NCBI GenBank assembly: GCA_037135095.1
Contig: JBAXKZ010000007.1
Span: 1-53,659 of the forward strand
Length of the DNA stretch: 53,659 nucleotides
Reading direction: 5' to 3'
From: CAIMZW01 sp037135095
GTDB taxonomy: Bacteria > Actinomycetota > Actinomycetes > Nanopelagicales > Nanopelagicaceae
In this document: positions 33,602-41,786 of the stretch, piece after piece
Layout of the letters: the number at the start of each line of letters is the position of its first letter
Position numbering within the stretch: the stretch's first letter is position 1
Made by a program: the position numbers and the translations under genes
The notes under the pieces: model-generated
What the model saw: the letters and a program-made list of their open reading frames with translations, nothing else
What the model was told of the DNA's origin: nothing
Databases searched by the model: none

Positions 33602-34789
33602 TTAATCGATTTTAAAACCTTCGCCGATTGCCCCCATTTCAATTCCGGCCGCAACATGGTCGGTGCTTTCACCACGTGCTAATTGCGAGGCATGAGCCCG
33701 GTTATGCCATCTCTGTTCCACCCTGCCAAAGCGCCAAAGGGCTAGGGCGGCAACCCAAACTACAACGAACATAGCCACGATTATGAAACCGGCTCTATTG
33801 ATATTGAAGCGAAGGGCGTAATTCCAAAAGCCACCTGTAAGATTCAGTTGGCCGGCAATCACTTGGGCAACTTCTAAGCCGCCAATGAAAATCGCGACAA
33901 GTACTGATAATCCTGTAATCACAATGTTGTAGTAAACCTTGCGAACCGGCCTAGAAAATGCCCATCCGTATGCGAAGTTCATAAAAGAGCCATCGATAGT
34001 GTCGAGCAGACTCATTCCACCAGCAAAGAGCATCGGCAAGCTAAGTATTGCCCACCATGGTAAGCCCGCGACGACCGAGGATCCCGCGAGCACTAGCAGG
34101 GCAACTTCAGTAGCGGTATCGAATCCCAAGCCGAAAAGGATGCCGAGCGGATACATCTTCCAACTGCTATCAATACGGCGGGCAATTGGGCCAAAGAATC
34201 TCATCATAAAGCCACGGGAGTTGAGATGTTTTTCAAGCTCGGACTCGTCGTACTGCCCATCTCGCATCTGCTTAAAAACTTTTACTACTGAAATCAACAC
34301 GACTAAATTAAGTAGTGCTATAAGCATTAGAAAAGTACCGCTAATTGAGGTGCCAATTAATCCGGTGTAGTGATGCAAGGAAGATTTCTCGTTCTTGACC
34401 TGAACGCCTAAGGATTTCAAGCCGAAGTTAAGTAGGACGGCAAGTGCGGTAACCACGGAGGAATGGCCCAGTGAAAAGAAGAAGCCGACTCCCATGGGGC
34501 GCTGCCCTTCGCTCATCAATTTGCGAGTCGTATTGTCGATCGCAGAAATGTGATCCGCATCGAAGGCATGTCGCATTCCAAGTGTCAGAGCTAGGAAACC
34601 GGTTCCCCAGCCAAACATGGTGCCGTCGGATAGTTTGTAGTGGCCCGAAGTGGCCGCCCACATAAGCAAGGTGCCACCGATCAAAAGAAAGAAGATCACG
34701 GCAAACATGGCTGCTAACCGCCGGCGCTCATCTCCTGATAGGCCGACACGTGTGGCCTTGGTTTGGGATGGCGATACTGCTTCGTTCAT
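33602..34789 (-). CDS. NiCoT family nickel/cobalt transporter
   Basis: A 395-residue membrane permease of the NiCoT (HoxN/NixA) family. The signature RHAFDADHISAIDNTTR (HX4DH) in the second helix is the metal-selective site, and FFFSLGHSSVV and LGFDTATEVALL are further family motifs. It carries Ni(II) or Co(II) inward with high affinity. Which metal cannot be told. No urease, hydrogenase or cobalamin gene is in this window. Eight hydrophobic segments and a long cytoplasmic loop near the middle (about 165-205) are visible. Two small hairpins lie upstream. Confidence 0.93.
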   Translation of the reverse strand: MNEAVSPSQTKATRVGLSGDERRRLAAMFAVIFFLLIGGTLLMWAATSGHYKLSDGTMFGWGTGFLALTLGMRHAFDADHISAIDNTTRKLMSEGQRPMGVGFFFSLGHSSVVTALAVLLNFGLKSLGVQVKNEKSSLHHYTGLIGTSISGTFLMLIALLNLVVLISVVKVFKQMRDGQYDESELEKHLNSRGFMMRFFGPIARRIDSSWKMYPLGILFGLGFDTATEVALLVLAGSSVVAGLPWWAILSLPMLFAGGMSLLDTIDGSFMNFAYGWAFSRPVRKVYYNIVITGLSVLVAIFIGGLEVAQVIAGQLNLTGGFWNYALRFNINRAGFIIVAMFVVVWVAALALWRFGRVEQRWHNRAHASQLARGESTDHVAAGIEMGAIGEGFKID

Positions 34790-34822
34790 TGGCTGACGCC
34801 CCTAAGATTTAATTGACTAGTT

Positions 34823-34854
34823 GCAAACGCTTTGCAGAAAGGTACCCGACCTTT
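34823..34854 (-). promoter_or_regulatory. Two consecutive hairpins upstream of the nickel/cobalt transporter
   Basis: On the minus strand AAAGGT-CGGGT-ACCTTT (34838-34854) and GCAAA-GCG-TTTGC (34823-34835) follow each other 34-65 bases before the ATG at 34789. The first may be a weak terminator of the ABC transporter operon; the pair may otherwise act in the leader. No cobalamin or NiCo riboswitch core is recognised. Confidence 0.35.
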
Positions 34855-34878
34855 TTCGCTCCCGCCACTTGAATTTCC

Positions 34879-35628
34879 CTAGAGCCGTCCAGCCCCTCGC
34901 AGTGCTGTAAGAAATGCGCCAAGCTCGGGAGTCTGCGGGTTGGTGAGCAGCGCCTGGGGAGTTCCCACTTCGCAGATTCGCCCGCCGTGGAGAAAGAGGA
35001 CCTCGTCGGCTACTTGGCGAGCAAATCCCATTTCATGGGTTGCGATCATCATCGTCATACCGGATTCCTTCAGCTCGGAGATCAGGGCCAGAACTTCAGC
35101 AATCAGAACTGGATCTAGAGCGCTAGTTACCTCATCCAGCAGCAAGACCTTTGGTCGATTAATTACCGCGCGCAGGATTGCAACCCGCTGCTGTTGTCCG
35201 CCGCTTAAAAGTTCGGGATATTGGTTCGCCTTCTCACTTAGCCCAAAACGTGTAAGCAGAGCCATCGCCTCTTCATCCGCCTCGAGTTGAGATTTTTTAT
35301 GAACGTAACGCGGTGCCAAAGTTATGTTCTGAAGCACGGTCAAATGTGGAAAGAGATTGAAGGATTGAAATACTGAACCGATTTGGGAGCGAACTTGATC
35401 GGCGTTTACCCCAACTTCGGAGATATCTTCGCCATCCAAGAAAATTTGACCATCATCTATCGACTCAAGCAAATTAACACAACGTAAAAGCGTGCTCTTG
35501 CCTGAGCCACTGGCGCCGATTAAAACTTTGACGCTGTGTTCCGGGAGTGCAATCGAAAGATCTTCGATGACTAAATCATCGCCATAAGACTTACGAAGGT
35601 TTCTTATATCGAGCATTAGTTTGCTCAT
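34879..35628 (-). CDS. Polar amino acid ABC transporter, ATPase subunit
   Basis: A 249-residue ABC ATPase of the GlnQ type. Walker A is GASGSGKST (near 37-45), the signature is LSGGQQQRVA (near 144-153), and Walker B with the catalytic Glu is LLLDEVTSALD. The H-loop His lies in IATHEMGFA. It powers import with the permease and binding protein coded upstream; the three genes are in order binding protein, permease, ATPase on one strand, 3 bases apart here. Confidence 0.93.
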   Translation of the reverse strand: MSKLMLDIRNLRKSYGDDLVIEDLSIALPEHSVKVLIGASGSGKSTLLRCVNLLESIDDGQIFLDGEDISEVGVNADQVRSQIGSVFQSFNLFPHLTVLQNITLAPRYVHKKSQLEADEEAMALLTRFGLSEKANQYPELLSGGQQQRVAILRAVINRPKVLLLDEVTSALDPVLIAEVLALISELKESGMTMMIATHEMGFARQVADEVLFLHGGRICEVGTPQALLTNPQTPELGAFLTALRGAGRL

Positions 35629-35631
35629 TTC

Positions 35632-36480
35632 CTACCACTGCCCTTGATGTTGCCGAGCGCGATCTTGTCTTCTAGTTAGCCAATCGGTAAATCTGGTTAG
35701 CGGAATGGTTAGTGCTACGAAAAGTGCGCCCGCAACTAAATATGGAGTGAAATTGAAGGATTGTGCAGTTTCAATTCCTGCAGCTCTGATGGCATCAATG
35801 GCACCTAGCACAGAGATCAAGCCCGAGTCTTTTTGTAGCGATACCAAATCATTCAATAGAGGTGGCGTTACTTTTCGAAGCGCTTGCGGCAAAATAACAA
35901 AGCGTTGAGTCTGAGTTTGGTTAAACCCAAGCGCTCTGGCAGCCATCCGTTGCGCCGGATTTACCGCTTCGATTCCGGCTCGAATAACTTCGGCGACGTA
36001 TGCAGAGTACGTCAAGATTAGGGAGGCGGTGCCAAGTAAGACCGCCGAATTTGGTAGCCATGAAAGTTGAAGACCAGGTATTCCAAGGCCAACGAGAAGC
36101 AGAACGAGGAGAAGAGGTAAGCCTCGGAAGATGTCGGTGTACAGCGCGGCTATAAGGCGCAGCGGATATAGGACTGGACTTTTGCTGGTTCGGGTGATGG
36201 CGATTAAGAGCCCAAAAATTAAGACAAATACTTCAGCAATTAACATCACTCGTAGATTTAGCCAGAGTCCGGTTAAAACGTGAGGAAGGGCGCTCCACGC
36301 GTAATGTGCGCTAAAGAAAGAGGTACGTACCCGATCAAATCCAGGCGCACCAGAGATTACGACCACAATTATGATGCCCACGATTGTCGTGCTTGCGATT
36401 GCTAACCAAGAGGAACGACGAGAGGCCAAACGTCGAGCCGCCTCCCGCTGCAGTCGCAGCGGGGAAGGAAGGTAGGACAT
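35632..36480 (-). CDS. Polar amino acid ABC transporter, permease subunit
   Basis: A 282-residue HisM/GlnP-type permease with about five transmembrane segments. A cytoplasmic N-terminal region rich in Arg (residues 8-25) precedes the first segment near 25-45. The conserved EAA loop, which touches the ATPase, is seen around RAGIEAVNPAQRMAARALGFNQ near residue 166-187 in its usual form with Glu, Ala and Gly. The gene runs 31 bases after the binding-protein stop and 3 bases before the ATPase. Only one permease gene is present, so the channel is probably a homodimer. Confidence 0.92.
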   Translation of the reverse strand: MSYLPSPLRLQREAARRLASRRSSWLAIASTTIVGIIIVVVISGAPGFDRVRTSFFSAHYAWSALPHVLTGLWLNLRVMLIAEVFVLIFGLLIAITRTSKSPVLYPLRLIAALYTDIFRGLPLLLVLLLVGLGIPGLQLSWLPNSAVLLGTASLILTYSAYVAEVIRAGIEAVNPAQRMAARALGFNQTQTQRFVILPQALRKVTPPLLNDLVSLQKDSGLISVLGAIDAIRAAGIETAQSFNFTPYLVAGALFVALTIPLTRFTDWLTRRQDRARQHQGQW

Positions 36481-36511
36481 CTGGCCTCCGATATATCAGT
36501 GAGGGAGCAGA

Positions 36512-37360
36512 TTACTTCAGAACAGGCGCTCCTGCGGTATTTGACAGCCACTTAGCTGCAATGGACTTCAGCGAGCCATTCGCGCGTAGCGCAGTTACAG
36601 CGGTGCTCACGCAAGCAGTGATTGGATTTCCTTTTGAAAGAACCAATCCAAATTGCTCTGCTCCTGATTTAGGTGCAAATTGACCGACGATAATGCCATC
36701 CTTTAATTCGGCAGCGGTAATGTAAAAGGCAGTTGGAAGATCAACAACCAATCCATCGATCTGGCCATTGACTAATGACTGCTTTGCGATGTCATTGTTA
36801 TCGAAGACCGCCGGTGCTTTCTTTGGCATTATGGTCTTTGTAATTGTGGTGTAAGAAGTGGTTCCGACTGCAGCGCCGATTTTTGCATTAACGAGATCAG
36901 CGAGGGTCTTTGCGCCAGCAATCTTTGAAGTTTTGGTTGCGATCAAAGCCTGAGCAACGTCGTAATAACCAGAGGAGAAATCGACCGCTTTCTTGCGTTC
37001 CGGGGTAATTGATACTTCATTGATATCGAAGTCAAAAGATTTCTTGCCTGGCTGTATCACCGTGTTGAAAGGAGCTTTAACCCAAACGACTTTCGACGCT
37101 GGGTAACCCAATTGCTTAGCTACGGCATAGGCAATGGCGGATTCGAAACCTTTACCATTTGATGGCTTATTGCTATCGAACCAAGGGCCATAAGCTGGAT
37201 CGTCAGTTCCCACTGTAATAACTCCGGATTTAACGGTAGATAGGGCGCCTGACTTACAAACGGCGGCTGCGTTACTTACTGATGCGGTTGAAAGACCCAC
37301 AAACCCAGCAGTTCCAATTGCGATTAAGGCGGCTAGAGCAATAGTTATTTTTCTTTTCAC
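36512..37360 (-). CDS. Polar amino acid ABC transporter, substrate-binding protein
   Basis: A family 3 extracellular binding protein, 282 residues from the GTG at 37360, which is preceded by AAAGGTAG; an upstream ATG at 37399 would add 13 residues before the signal peptide. The signal is KRKITIALAALIAIG followed by Ala-rich sequence with an AAA/AVC region. No clear lipobox ([LVI]-x-[GA]-C) is seen, so signal peptidase I release or a weak lipobox are both possible. The two lobes carry VGTDDPAYGPWF and DFDINEVSITPERKKAVDFS. The ligand is a polar amino acid by family, but cannot be named. Confidence 0.9.
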   Translation of the reverse strand: MKRKITIALAALIAIGTAGFVGLSTASVSNAAAVCKSGALSTVKSGVITVGTDDPAYGPWFDSNKPSNGKGFESAIAYAVAKQLGYPASKVVWVKAPFNTVIQPGKKSFDFDINEVSITPERKKAVDFSSGYYDVAQALIATKTSKIAGAKTLADLVNAKIGAAVGTTSYTTITKTIMPKKAPAVFDNNDIAKQSLVNGQIDGLVVDLPTAFYITAAELKDGIIVGQFAPKSGAEQFGLVLSKGNPITACVSTAVTALRANGSLKSIAAKWLSNTAGAPVLK

Positions 37361-37452
37361 AGTTCTACCTTTCGAGGGATTTCGGCGCTGACTGGTCATC
37401 TAAGTAAGATGGACTAAGCTGAACACTAGCAAAGAGCCTTCGAGAGGAAAAT

Positions 37453-37986
37453 ATGCGAGCAATTCGCGCAAAGGGAGTACTCGCACTTCTCGCGCTTTCG
37501 GTTATTGCACTACCCACTGTTTCGCAAGCGCATACAACCCTTGCCTCTGCCATACCGGGCGTCGATAGTTCAGTCTCGAGTTGGCCGGCAAAGATTTCAT
37601 TGACCTTCGCCGAAGATCTTGCGACCTTGGGCAAGCAAGAAATTAACTTTCTAACGGTTACCAATGCCGCCGGAACGCTGGTCAGCACCGGACCCATAAC
37701 CGTAGATAAGAGCATTATGAGTTCAGCCCTGGTACCCAATTCAACCCAAGGCGTTGTTCTGGTTAATTATCGAGTGGTGGCAGCCGATGGACATGTGGTC
37801 GAAGGGGAGTACACCTTTAATTATGGAAAGAGCTCGGAGGTTACCCCGAGCTCTTCACCTGTTGCTACTGCTCCAGTGCACGCTCACGGGAACAATCAAA
37901 ACTTGCTTATCTTCGCTAGCTCAACGATTTTGATTGTCATCGCCCTCCTCTTTGGCTGGTGGGCTTATCGTCGAGAATCGAATTAG
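37453..37986 (+). CDS. CopC-domain copper-binding protein with C-terminal anchor
   Basis: A 177-residue exported protein. The signal peptide ends at SQAHT, which leaves His as the first residue of the mature chain, the copper ligand at the mature N terminus of CopC proteins. The beta-barrel continues to the RVVAADGHVVEGEYTF segment with a further His near residue 115. A Ser/Thr/Pro linker with a short His-containing stretch and a C-terminal helix (about 150-170) then anchor it to the membrane. The CopD membrane part often found with CopC is not adjacent. It is divergent from the ABC binding protein by 92 bases. Confidence 0.9.
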   Translation: MRAIRAKGVLALLALSVIALPTVSQAHTTLASAIPGVDSSVSSWPAKISLTFAEDLATLGKQEINFLTVTNAAGTLVSTGPITVDKSIMSSALVPNSTQGVVLVNYRVVAADGHVVEGEYTFNYGKSSEVTPSSSPVATAPVHAHGNNQNLLIFASSTILIVIALLFGWWAYRRESN

Positions 37987-39450
37987 TTAACCAACAGCCG
38001 CCATTTCATTCTCAACCAAGGAGTCTTTTCCAACGTTGATAAATAGGAATGAGACGATTGCTGCTAGCAAAAGGAAGCCGGCACCAAATTCAAAGGCGAT
38101 CGAGAAACCGTGAACTTGAGAGTAGATCCCTACGCTCTTACCAAGCGAGCCGTGGCTCTTGGCGTAAGAGGTTGCCGAGTTAATAGCAACAGTATTCAAA
38201 AGAGCGGCTCCTAGGGAACCACCGATCTGTTGGCTGGTATTAATCATGGCGCTTGCTACGCCGGCATCATGCAGACCGGCATTGTGAAGACCGGTACTTG
38301 CACTTGGAATAAAGAAGAGCGCCATTCCAGAGCTGATGATCAACATCGCAGGCAAAATGTGCGGTGCATATGAAGAGGTAGGAGTGATCTTAGAAAGGAA
38401 GAGAAGTCCTACTGCCGCAACGGCTAGCCCTGTAGTCATTAATGGCCTCGGCCCAACCTTCGGAAGCAATTGCGCTGCAACACCGGCGAACATAATGACG
38501 CCCATCGAGAACGGTAAGAAGGCAAATCCAGAACGGAGCGAGGAGTAATGAAGCACGCTCTGCATATAGATGCTGAGGAAGAGGAACATTGCAAAAAGAC
38601 CAGTTCCGACCAGAAGAGCAGCGATATATGAACCACCACGGTTGCGTTCGGTCAAAACTCGAAGTGGCAGTAGCGGATTCTTTACTTGAGTTTGAATCAA
38701 GAAGAAAGCGACCAGAAGAATTGCGGCAAGGATAAAGAATTCGTAGGTTCCCTTATTGCCCCAACCCTTTGTAGCGGCTTGGCTAAAACCGTAGACCAAG
38801 GAAACTAAACCTAAAGTTGCGGTAATCGCACCGGGAATGTCATAGCTGCGGTTTCCGGCGGCCTTTGATTCATGAATGAAAGGAACTGCAAGTGCCACGG
38901 CGATTAGCGCGATTGGAACGTTTACTCCTAAGCACCAACGCCAGTTGGCATATTCAGTCAAGGTGCCGCCAAGAATCAAACCGATTGCTGCGCCGCCACC
39001 AGAGATTGCGCCATAAACACCAAATGCGCGAGCGCGCTCTTTTGGAATTGAAAATGTTACGTTAATTAGTGAAAGCGCTGCTGGGGCCAGAAGCGCACCG
39101 AAGGCGCCTTGCAAAGCTCGAGCTCCGAAGAGCAGCCCTTGCGTCGACGCGATTCCACCCAATGCCGATGCCGCGGCAAAACCGAGAAGTCCAATAATGA
39201 AGATCTTCTTACGACCAACAAAGTCTGCAATCCGGCCACCAAGAAGAAGGAGACTTCCAAATGCTAAGGAGTATGCGGTAACCACCCATTGGCGATTGGC
39301 ATTTGAAATGTGAAGTGCTTTCTGCGCACTCGGAAGTGCAATATTTACGATAGAGGCATCTAGCACCACCATCAATGAAGCGATAGCGATTACTAGAAGC
39401 GCGCGCCAACGGTTTGGATCGAGTCCATCTTCAATTCGTTCTTTGGTCAT
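37987..39450 (-). CDS. MFS transporter, DHA2 (EmrB/QacA) drug-exporter family
   Basis: A 487-residue proton-driven exporter with about 14 transmembrane segments. Motif A is GGRIADFVGRKKIF (near 72-85), and the antiporter motif C is in the segment with GAISGGGAAIGLILGG. The family exports drugs, dyes and other toxic molecules. It is divergent from a tetR gene that overlaps its promoter region, where two GAACG palindromes occur; the TetR protein is thus its likely repressor. It begins with ATG at 39450 and ends directly next to the convergent CopC stop. Confidence 0.93.
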   Translation of the reverse strand: MTKERIEDGLDPNRWRALLVIAIASLMVVLDASIVNIALPSAQKALHISNANRQWVVTAYSLAFGSLLLLGGRIADFVGRKKIFIIGLLGFAAASALGGIASTQGLLFGARALQGAFGALLAPAALSLINVTFSIPKERARAFGVYGAISGGGAAIGLILGGTLTEYANWRWCLGVNVPIALIAVALAVPFIHESKAAGNRSYDIPGAITATLGLVSLVYGFSQAATKGWGNKGTYEFFILAAILLVAFFLIQTQVKNPLLPLRVLTERNRGGSYIAALLVGTGLFAMFLFLSIYMQSVLHYSSLRSGFAFLPFSMGVIMFAGVAAQLLPKVGPRPLMTTGLAVAAVGLLFLSKITPTSSYAPHILPAMLIISSGMALFFIPSASTGLHNAGLHDAGVASAMINTSQQIGGSLGAALLNTVAINSATSYAKSHGSLGKSVGIYSQVHGFSIAFEFGAGFLLLAAIVSFLFINVGKDSLVENEMAAVG

Positions 39451-39520
39451 AAGTGGTGCCCCTTAATTTCTCTCTGCTAACTGAACTGATGTGATCGTTG
39501 TGTAGCGGATTTAAGTTAAT

Positions 39521-39581
39521 GAACGGTATCGTTCTCTATATGGTTAGGTTAACAAATTCGGTTAAGGAACGCAACCGTTCC
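39521..39581 (+). promoter_or_regulatory. Two GAACG-N4-CGTTC palindromes (TetR operator candidates)
   Basis: GAACG-GTAT-CGTTC (39521-39534) and GGAACG-CAAC-CGTTCC (39566-39581) are perfect palindromes with the same arms, centred 46 bases apart. They lie between the divergent MFS and tetR genes. If tetR starts at 39618, both are upstream of it and within 71-131 bases of the MFS ATG, the expected place for a repressor pair. Confidence 0.75.
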
Positions 39582-39617
39582 CTAGGGCAACTTGCCGATG
39601 ACTCCAATTGCCCCATG

Positions 39618-40178
39618 CGCCGGCGTGGCGATTCGCTATTAACTGCCATCTTCCAGGCAACTATTTCGGAGTTAGCAGAGGTTGGCTATTCCGCGCTTTC
39701 AGTTGAAGCCGTGGCCAACAGAGCTCGTACCGGCAAAGCGAGCCTTTATCGACGTTGGGCTACAAAGGTGGATCTAGTCGTTGATGCCTTGGATTACGAG
39801 ATTAATAAGTGTGAAATTCCGCTGGATTTAACTGATCTTCGGGCTGGTTTGCTGGCGAAGCTCAATTCCATGGCTACCGCCTTTGCCGGTGACCTGGGGC
39901 AGGCGATGGCTGGATGTATCTCGGAGTTTCAACGCGAGCCTAAATTGCAACATGCCGCAGAGGAGAAGATCATCAACCCCCGCAAGGCGGCACTGGCGCA
40001 ATCTTTAAATGAGGGGATCGCAGCTGGAAAGATCCGACCAAATATTCCACCGATGGTTGTAGATCTGCCGGTGGCTTTCATGATGCACTCCATAACATTT
40101 GTCGGCCGTTCGCCCGATGAAGTTGAGATTGCCAATTTTGTCGACACTGTGATGTTGCCACTACTTACAAATTCTTAG
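39618..40178 (+). CDS. TetR/AcrR family transcriptional regulator
   Basis: A repressor with an N-terminal TetR helix-turn-helix: RRRGDSLLTAIFQATISEL, then SVEAVANRARTGKASLYRRW. I take the ATG at 39618 as start (186 residues) because the DNA-binding domain starts at once after it. In-frame starts at 39540, 39519 (ATG) and 39498 (TTG) are possible, but they would place two perfect palindromes inside the coding sequence, and none has a strong ribosome site. The C-terminal part is the ligand-binding and dimer domain. It most likely represses the divergent drug exporter and itself. Confidence 0.85.
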   Translation, partial: RRRGDSLLTAIFQATISELAEVGYSALSVEAVANRARTGKASLYRRWATKVDLVVDALDYEINKCEIPLDLTDLRAGLLAKLNSMATAFAGDLGQAMAGCISEFQREPKLQHAAEEKIINPRKAALAQSLNEGIAAGKIRPNIPPMVVDLPVAFMMHSITFVGRSPDEVEIANFVDTVMLPLLTNS

Positions 40179-40329
40179 GCTTTACTACCCCAATTCTCAG
40201 GTCAAACTCGCCGAAACCAAGCGCCAGCTTCTCGTATTCTTGGCGCCACACTCGCATTCGGTAGCAAAGGGGTAATGAAATGAGCGTTACCTTCGCTTAC
40301 CAAGTTGTAGCTTCAACTTTGGGGGGTTG

Positions 40330-40929
40330 ATGAGCGATCAGTCGACCTTTGGGTCAGATAAACCCTCACCAGAGGAGGTGTTAAGTGATGCCCTTGCCAG
40401 CGCGCGCCGTGGGGATGAGGCGGGATTTACCATCCTTTGGCGACATCACAACTCCAAGTTGACGCGCTTCACTCAATCTCGGCTGGTCAATAGTTCTATC
40501 GATGCCGATGAAATTGTCTCGGAGACCTGGCTTAACGTCGCTCGCGATCTTCGTAAGTTCGAAGGCGGTCCGTCAGAATTTGCGGCTTGGCTTTACACGA
40601 TCGCCCGTCACCGGATCATCGATGCGGTGCGAATTCGAGATCGACAGGTTCGCCCAACGGAAGAGCTAGAAGAAGCATTTTGGATACCCAGCGCCCTAAA
40701 CGTGGAGCGGGAATTTGCTGGTAGCGAAGAAGTCAGACGCATCGTCTCTGAGATTCAGAAGTTGCCGCCGGCGCAAAGTGAAGTCTTGCTGCTGCGAATT
40801 GTCTCTGACTTGTCCGTGGAAGAGACGGCGAAAATAGTTCGAAAGAACGCGAATTCAGTGCGAGTTTTGGCTCACCGAGGGCTAGCCACCTTAAGAGAAT
40901 CGTTAGGGGGTGCATCCGCTCATGAATAA
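40330..40929 (+). CDS. ECF-type RNA polymerase sigma factor
   Basis: A 199-residue alternative sigma factor. Region 2 runs from about residue 30 to 95, with DADEIVSETWLNVARDLRKF and the -10-binding FAAWLYTIARHRIIDAVR segment. Region 4 (about 130-190) has LPPAQSEVLLLRIVSDLSVEETAKIV as the -35 helix-turn-helix. There is no C-terminal domain. The start is ATG at 40330, just after a TTG (40327) that is also in frame. The next gene's start lies inside its last codons, so the sigma factor and a membrane partner are made together. Confidence 0.92.
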   Translation: MSDQSTFGSDKPSPEEVLSDALASARRGDEAGFTILWRHHNSKLTRFTQSRLVNSSIDADEIVSETWLNVARDLRKFEGGPSEFAAWLYTIARHRIIDAVRIRDRQVRPTEELEEAFWIPSALNVEREFAGSEEVRRIVSEIQKLPPAQSEVLLLRIVSDLSVEETAKIVRKNANSVRVLAHRGLATLRESLGGASAHE

Positions 40930-41686
40930 CAATGAAATCAATTCCCCCGACGATTTCGCTAATGATCCGTTATTCGAATCTCTACGAGCCTTTGCTGCCG
41001 AACCAGTACCTGCACGCGAAAGTGACCTTTCAGAACTCTTGGTGGCATTTAGAAGCGCAAAGCCGAAAGCTGCGCGAAAGATTACAAAGGGGATTGCCTT
41101 CCCTGCGATCTTTATTGCGTTGGCAATTCCATCGCTGGCTTATGCCGGTGTGCTGCCTGATCACGTAAGCCACCAAATCGAAGGTTTCATCCATACGGTT
41201 TCCAAGCCAGTGGTCTCGGTCGCCCATAAAATTGCCTCACTTACGACTGATACAACTAGCCCAAGTTCAACGCCAACGGCGGCACCTGCCCCAAGTGCGA
41301 GTGCCGATAATAGTTCTACTTCGAGCCCATCTCAAGCCCCTTCTGCGCCACCTTCATCCGAGAGTTCACAGAGCACGCCAACTCCAACCAAGAGTTCTGA
41401 GCCCACTCCGGTGCCGGTAGCTAAGCCAGATCCTAAACCTACCCACTCGGAGAGCGATGAGCATGCGAAATCTCCGACTGCAAGCCCATCCCGATCTGCT
41501 GAGGAGAGCCATAAAGCCGAAGAAAGTCATAAAGCCGAGAACTCACCTAAGCCACTTCCATCAATCTCCGCCACAAAAGGGGGCGAGAGCGACTCTGAAC
41601 ACTCAAAATCTCCCACCCCGCGGCCATCTTCAACGAGCCAGCTGGGCTCAGTACCTGGTAGCGGAGAGCATGAGAGCGATGACTGA
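40922..41686 (+). CDS. Single-pass membrane protein with Ser/Thr/Pro-rich outer domain, sigma-factor partner
   Basis: A 254-residue protein in three parts. Residues 1-56 are soluble and presumably cytoplasmic. A hydrophobic segment (about 57-77) follows. The rest (about 110-254) is Ser/Thr/Pro-rich and low complexity, with KAEESHKAEESHKAEN repeated near residue 195-210. I do not recognise a domain. The ATG at 40922 overlaps the sigma-factor stop by 8 bases; a GTG at 40910 is also in frame. By layout it resembles anti-sigma proteins (inner N-terminal part, one membrane pass, outer sensor), but a zinc HxxxCxxC motif is absent. Anti-sigma role is inference. Confidence 0.72.
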   Translation: MNNNEINSPDDFANDPLFESLRAFAAEPVPARESDLSELLVAFRSAKPKAARKITKGIAFPAIFIALAIPSLAYAGVLPDHVSHQIEGFIHTVSKPVVSVAHKIASLTTDTTSPSSTPTAAPAPSASADNSSTSSPSQAPSAPPSSESSQSTPTPTKSSEPTPVPVAKPDPKPTHSESDEHAKSPTASPSRSAEESHKAEESHKAENSPKPLPSISATKGGESDSEHSKSPTPRPSSTSQLGSVPGSGEHESDD

Positions 41687-41732
41687 TAGTTGGTGTAATG
41701 AAATAGAAAGATAGTCCGCTTTAATAATCAGG

Positions 41733-41770
41733 AGCGTCGGTTCCAACCCTCAAGGGAGCCGGCGCTTTCT
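41733..41770 (+). terminator. Terminator-like hairpin after the sigma-factor operon
   Basis: AGCGTCGGTTCC (41733-41744) pairs with GGAGCCGGCGCT (41755-41766) over 12 positions, two as G-U, with a 10-base loop. TTTCT follows. The stem is strong and the T-run short. Confidence 0.7.
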
Positions 41771-41786
41771 CATTTCCAAAAGCTGG

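Noticed and set aside
34790..34878. Cobalamin or NiCo riboswitch before the nickel/cobalt transporter
   Set aside because: The gap is only 89 bases, and no conserved B12-box or four-way NiCo core is seen.
40221..40246. GCGCCA / TGGCGC stem in the gap before the sigma factor gene
   Set aside because: Only six base pairs with a 14-base loop and no T-run; too weak to call a terminator or operator.
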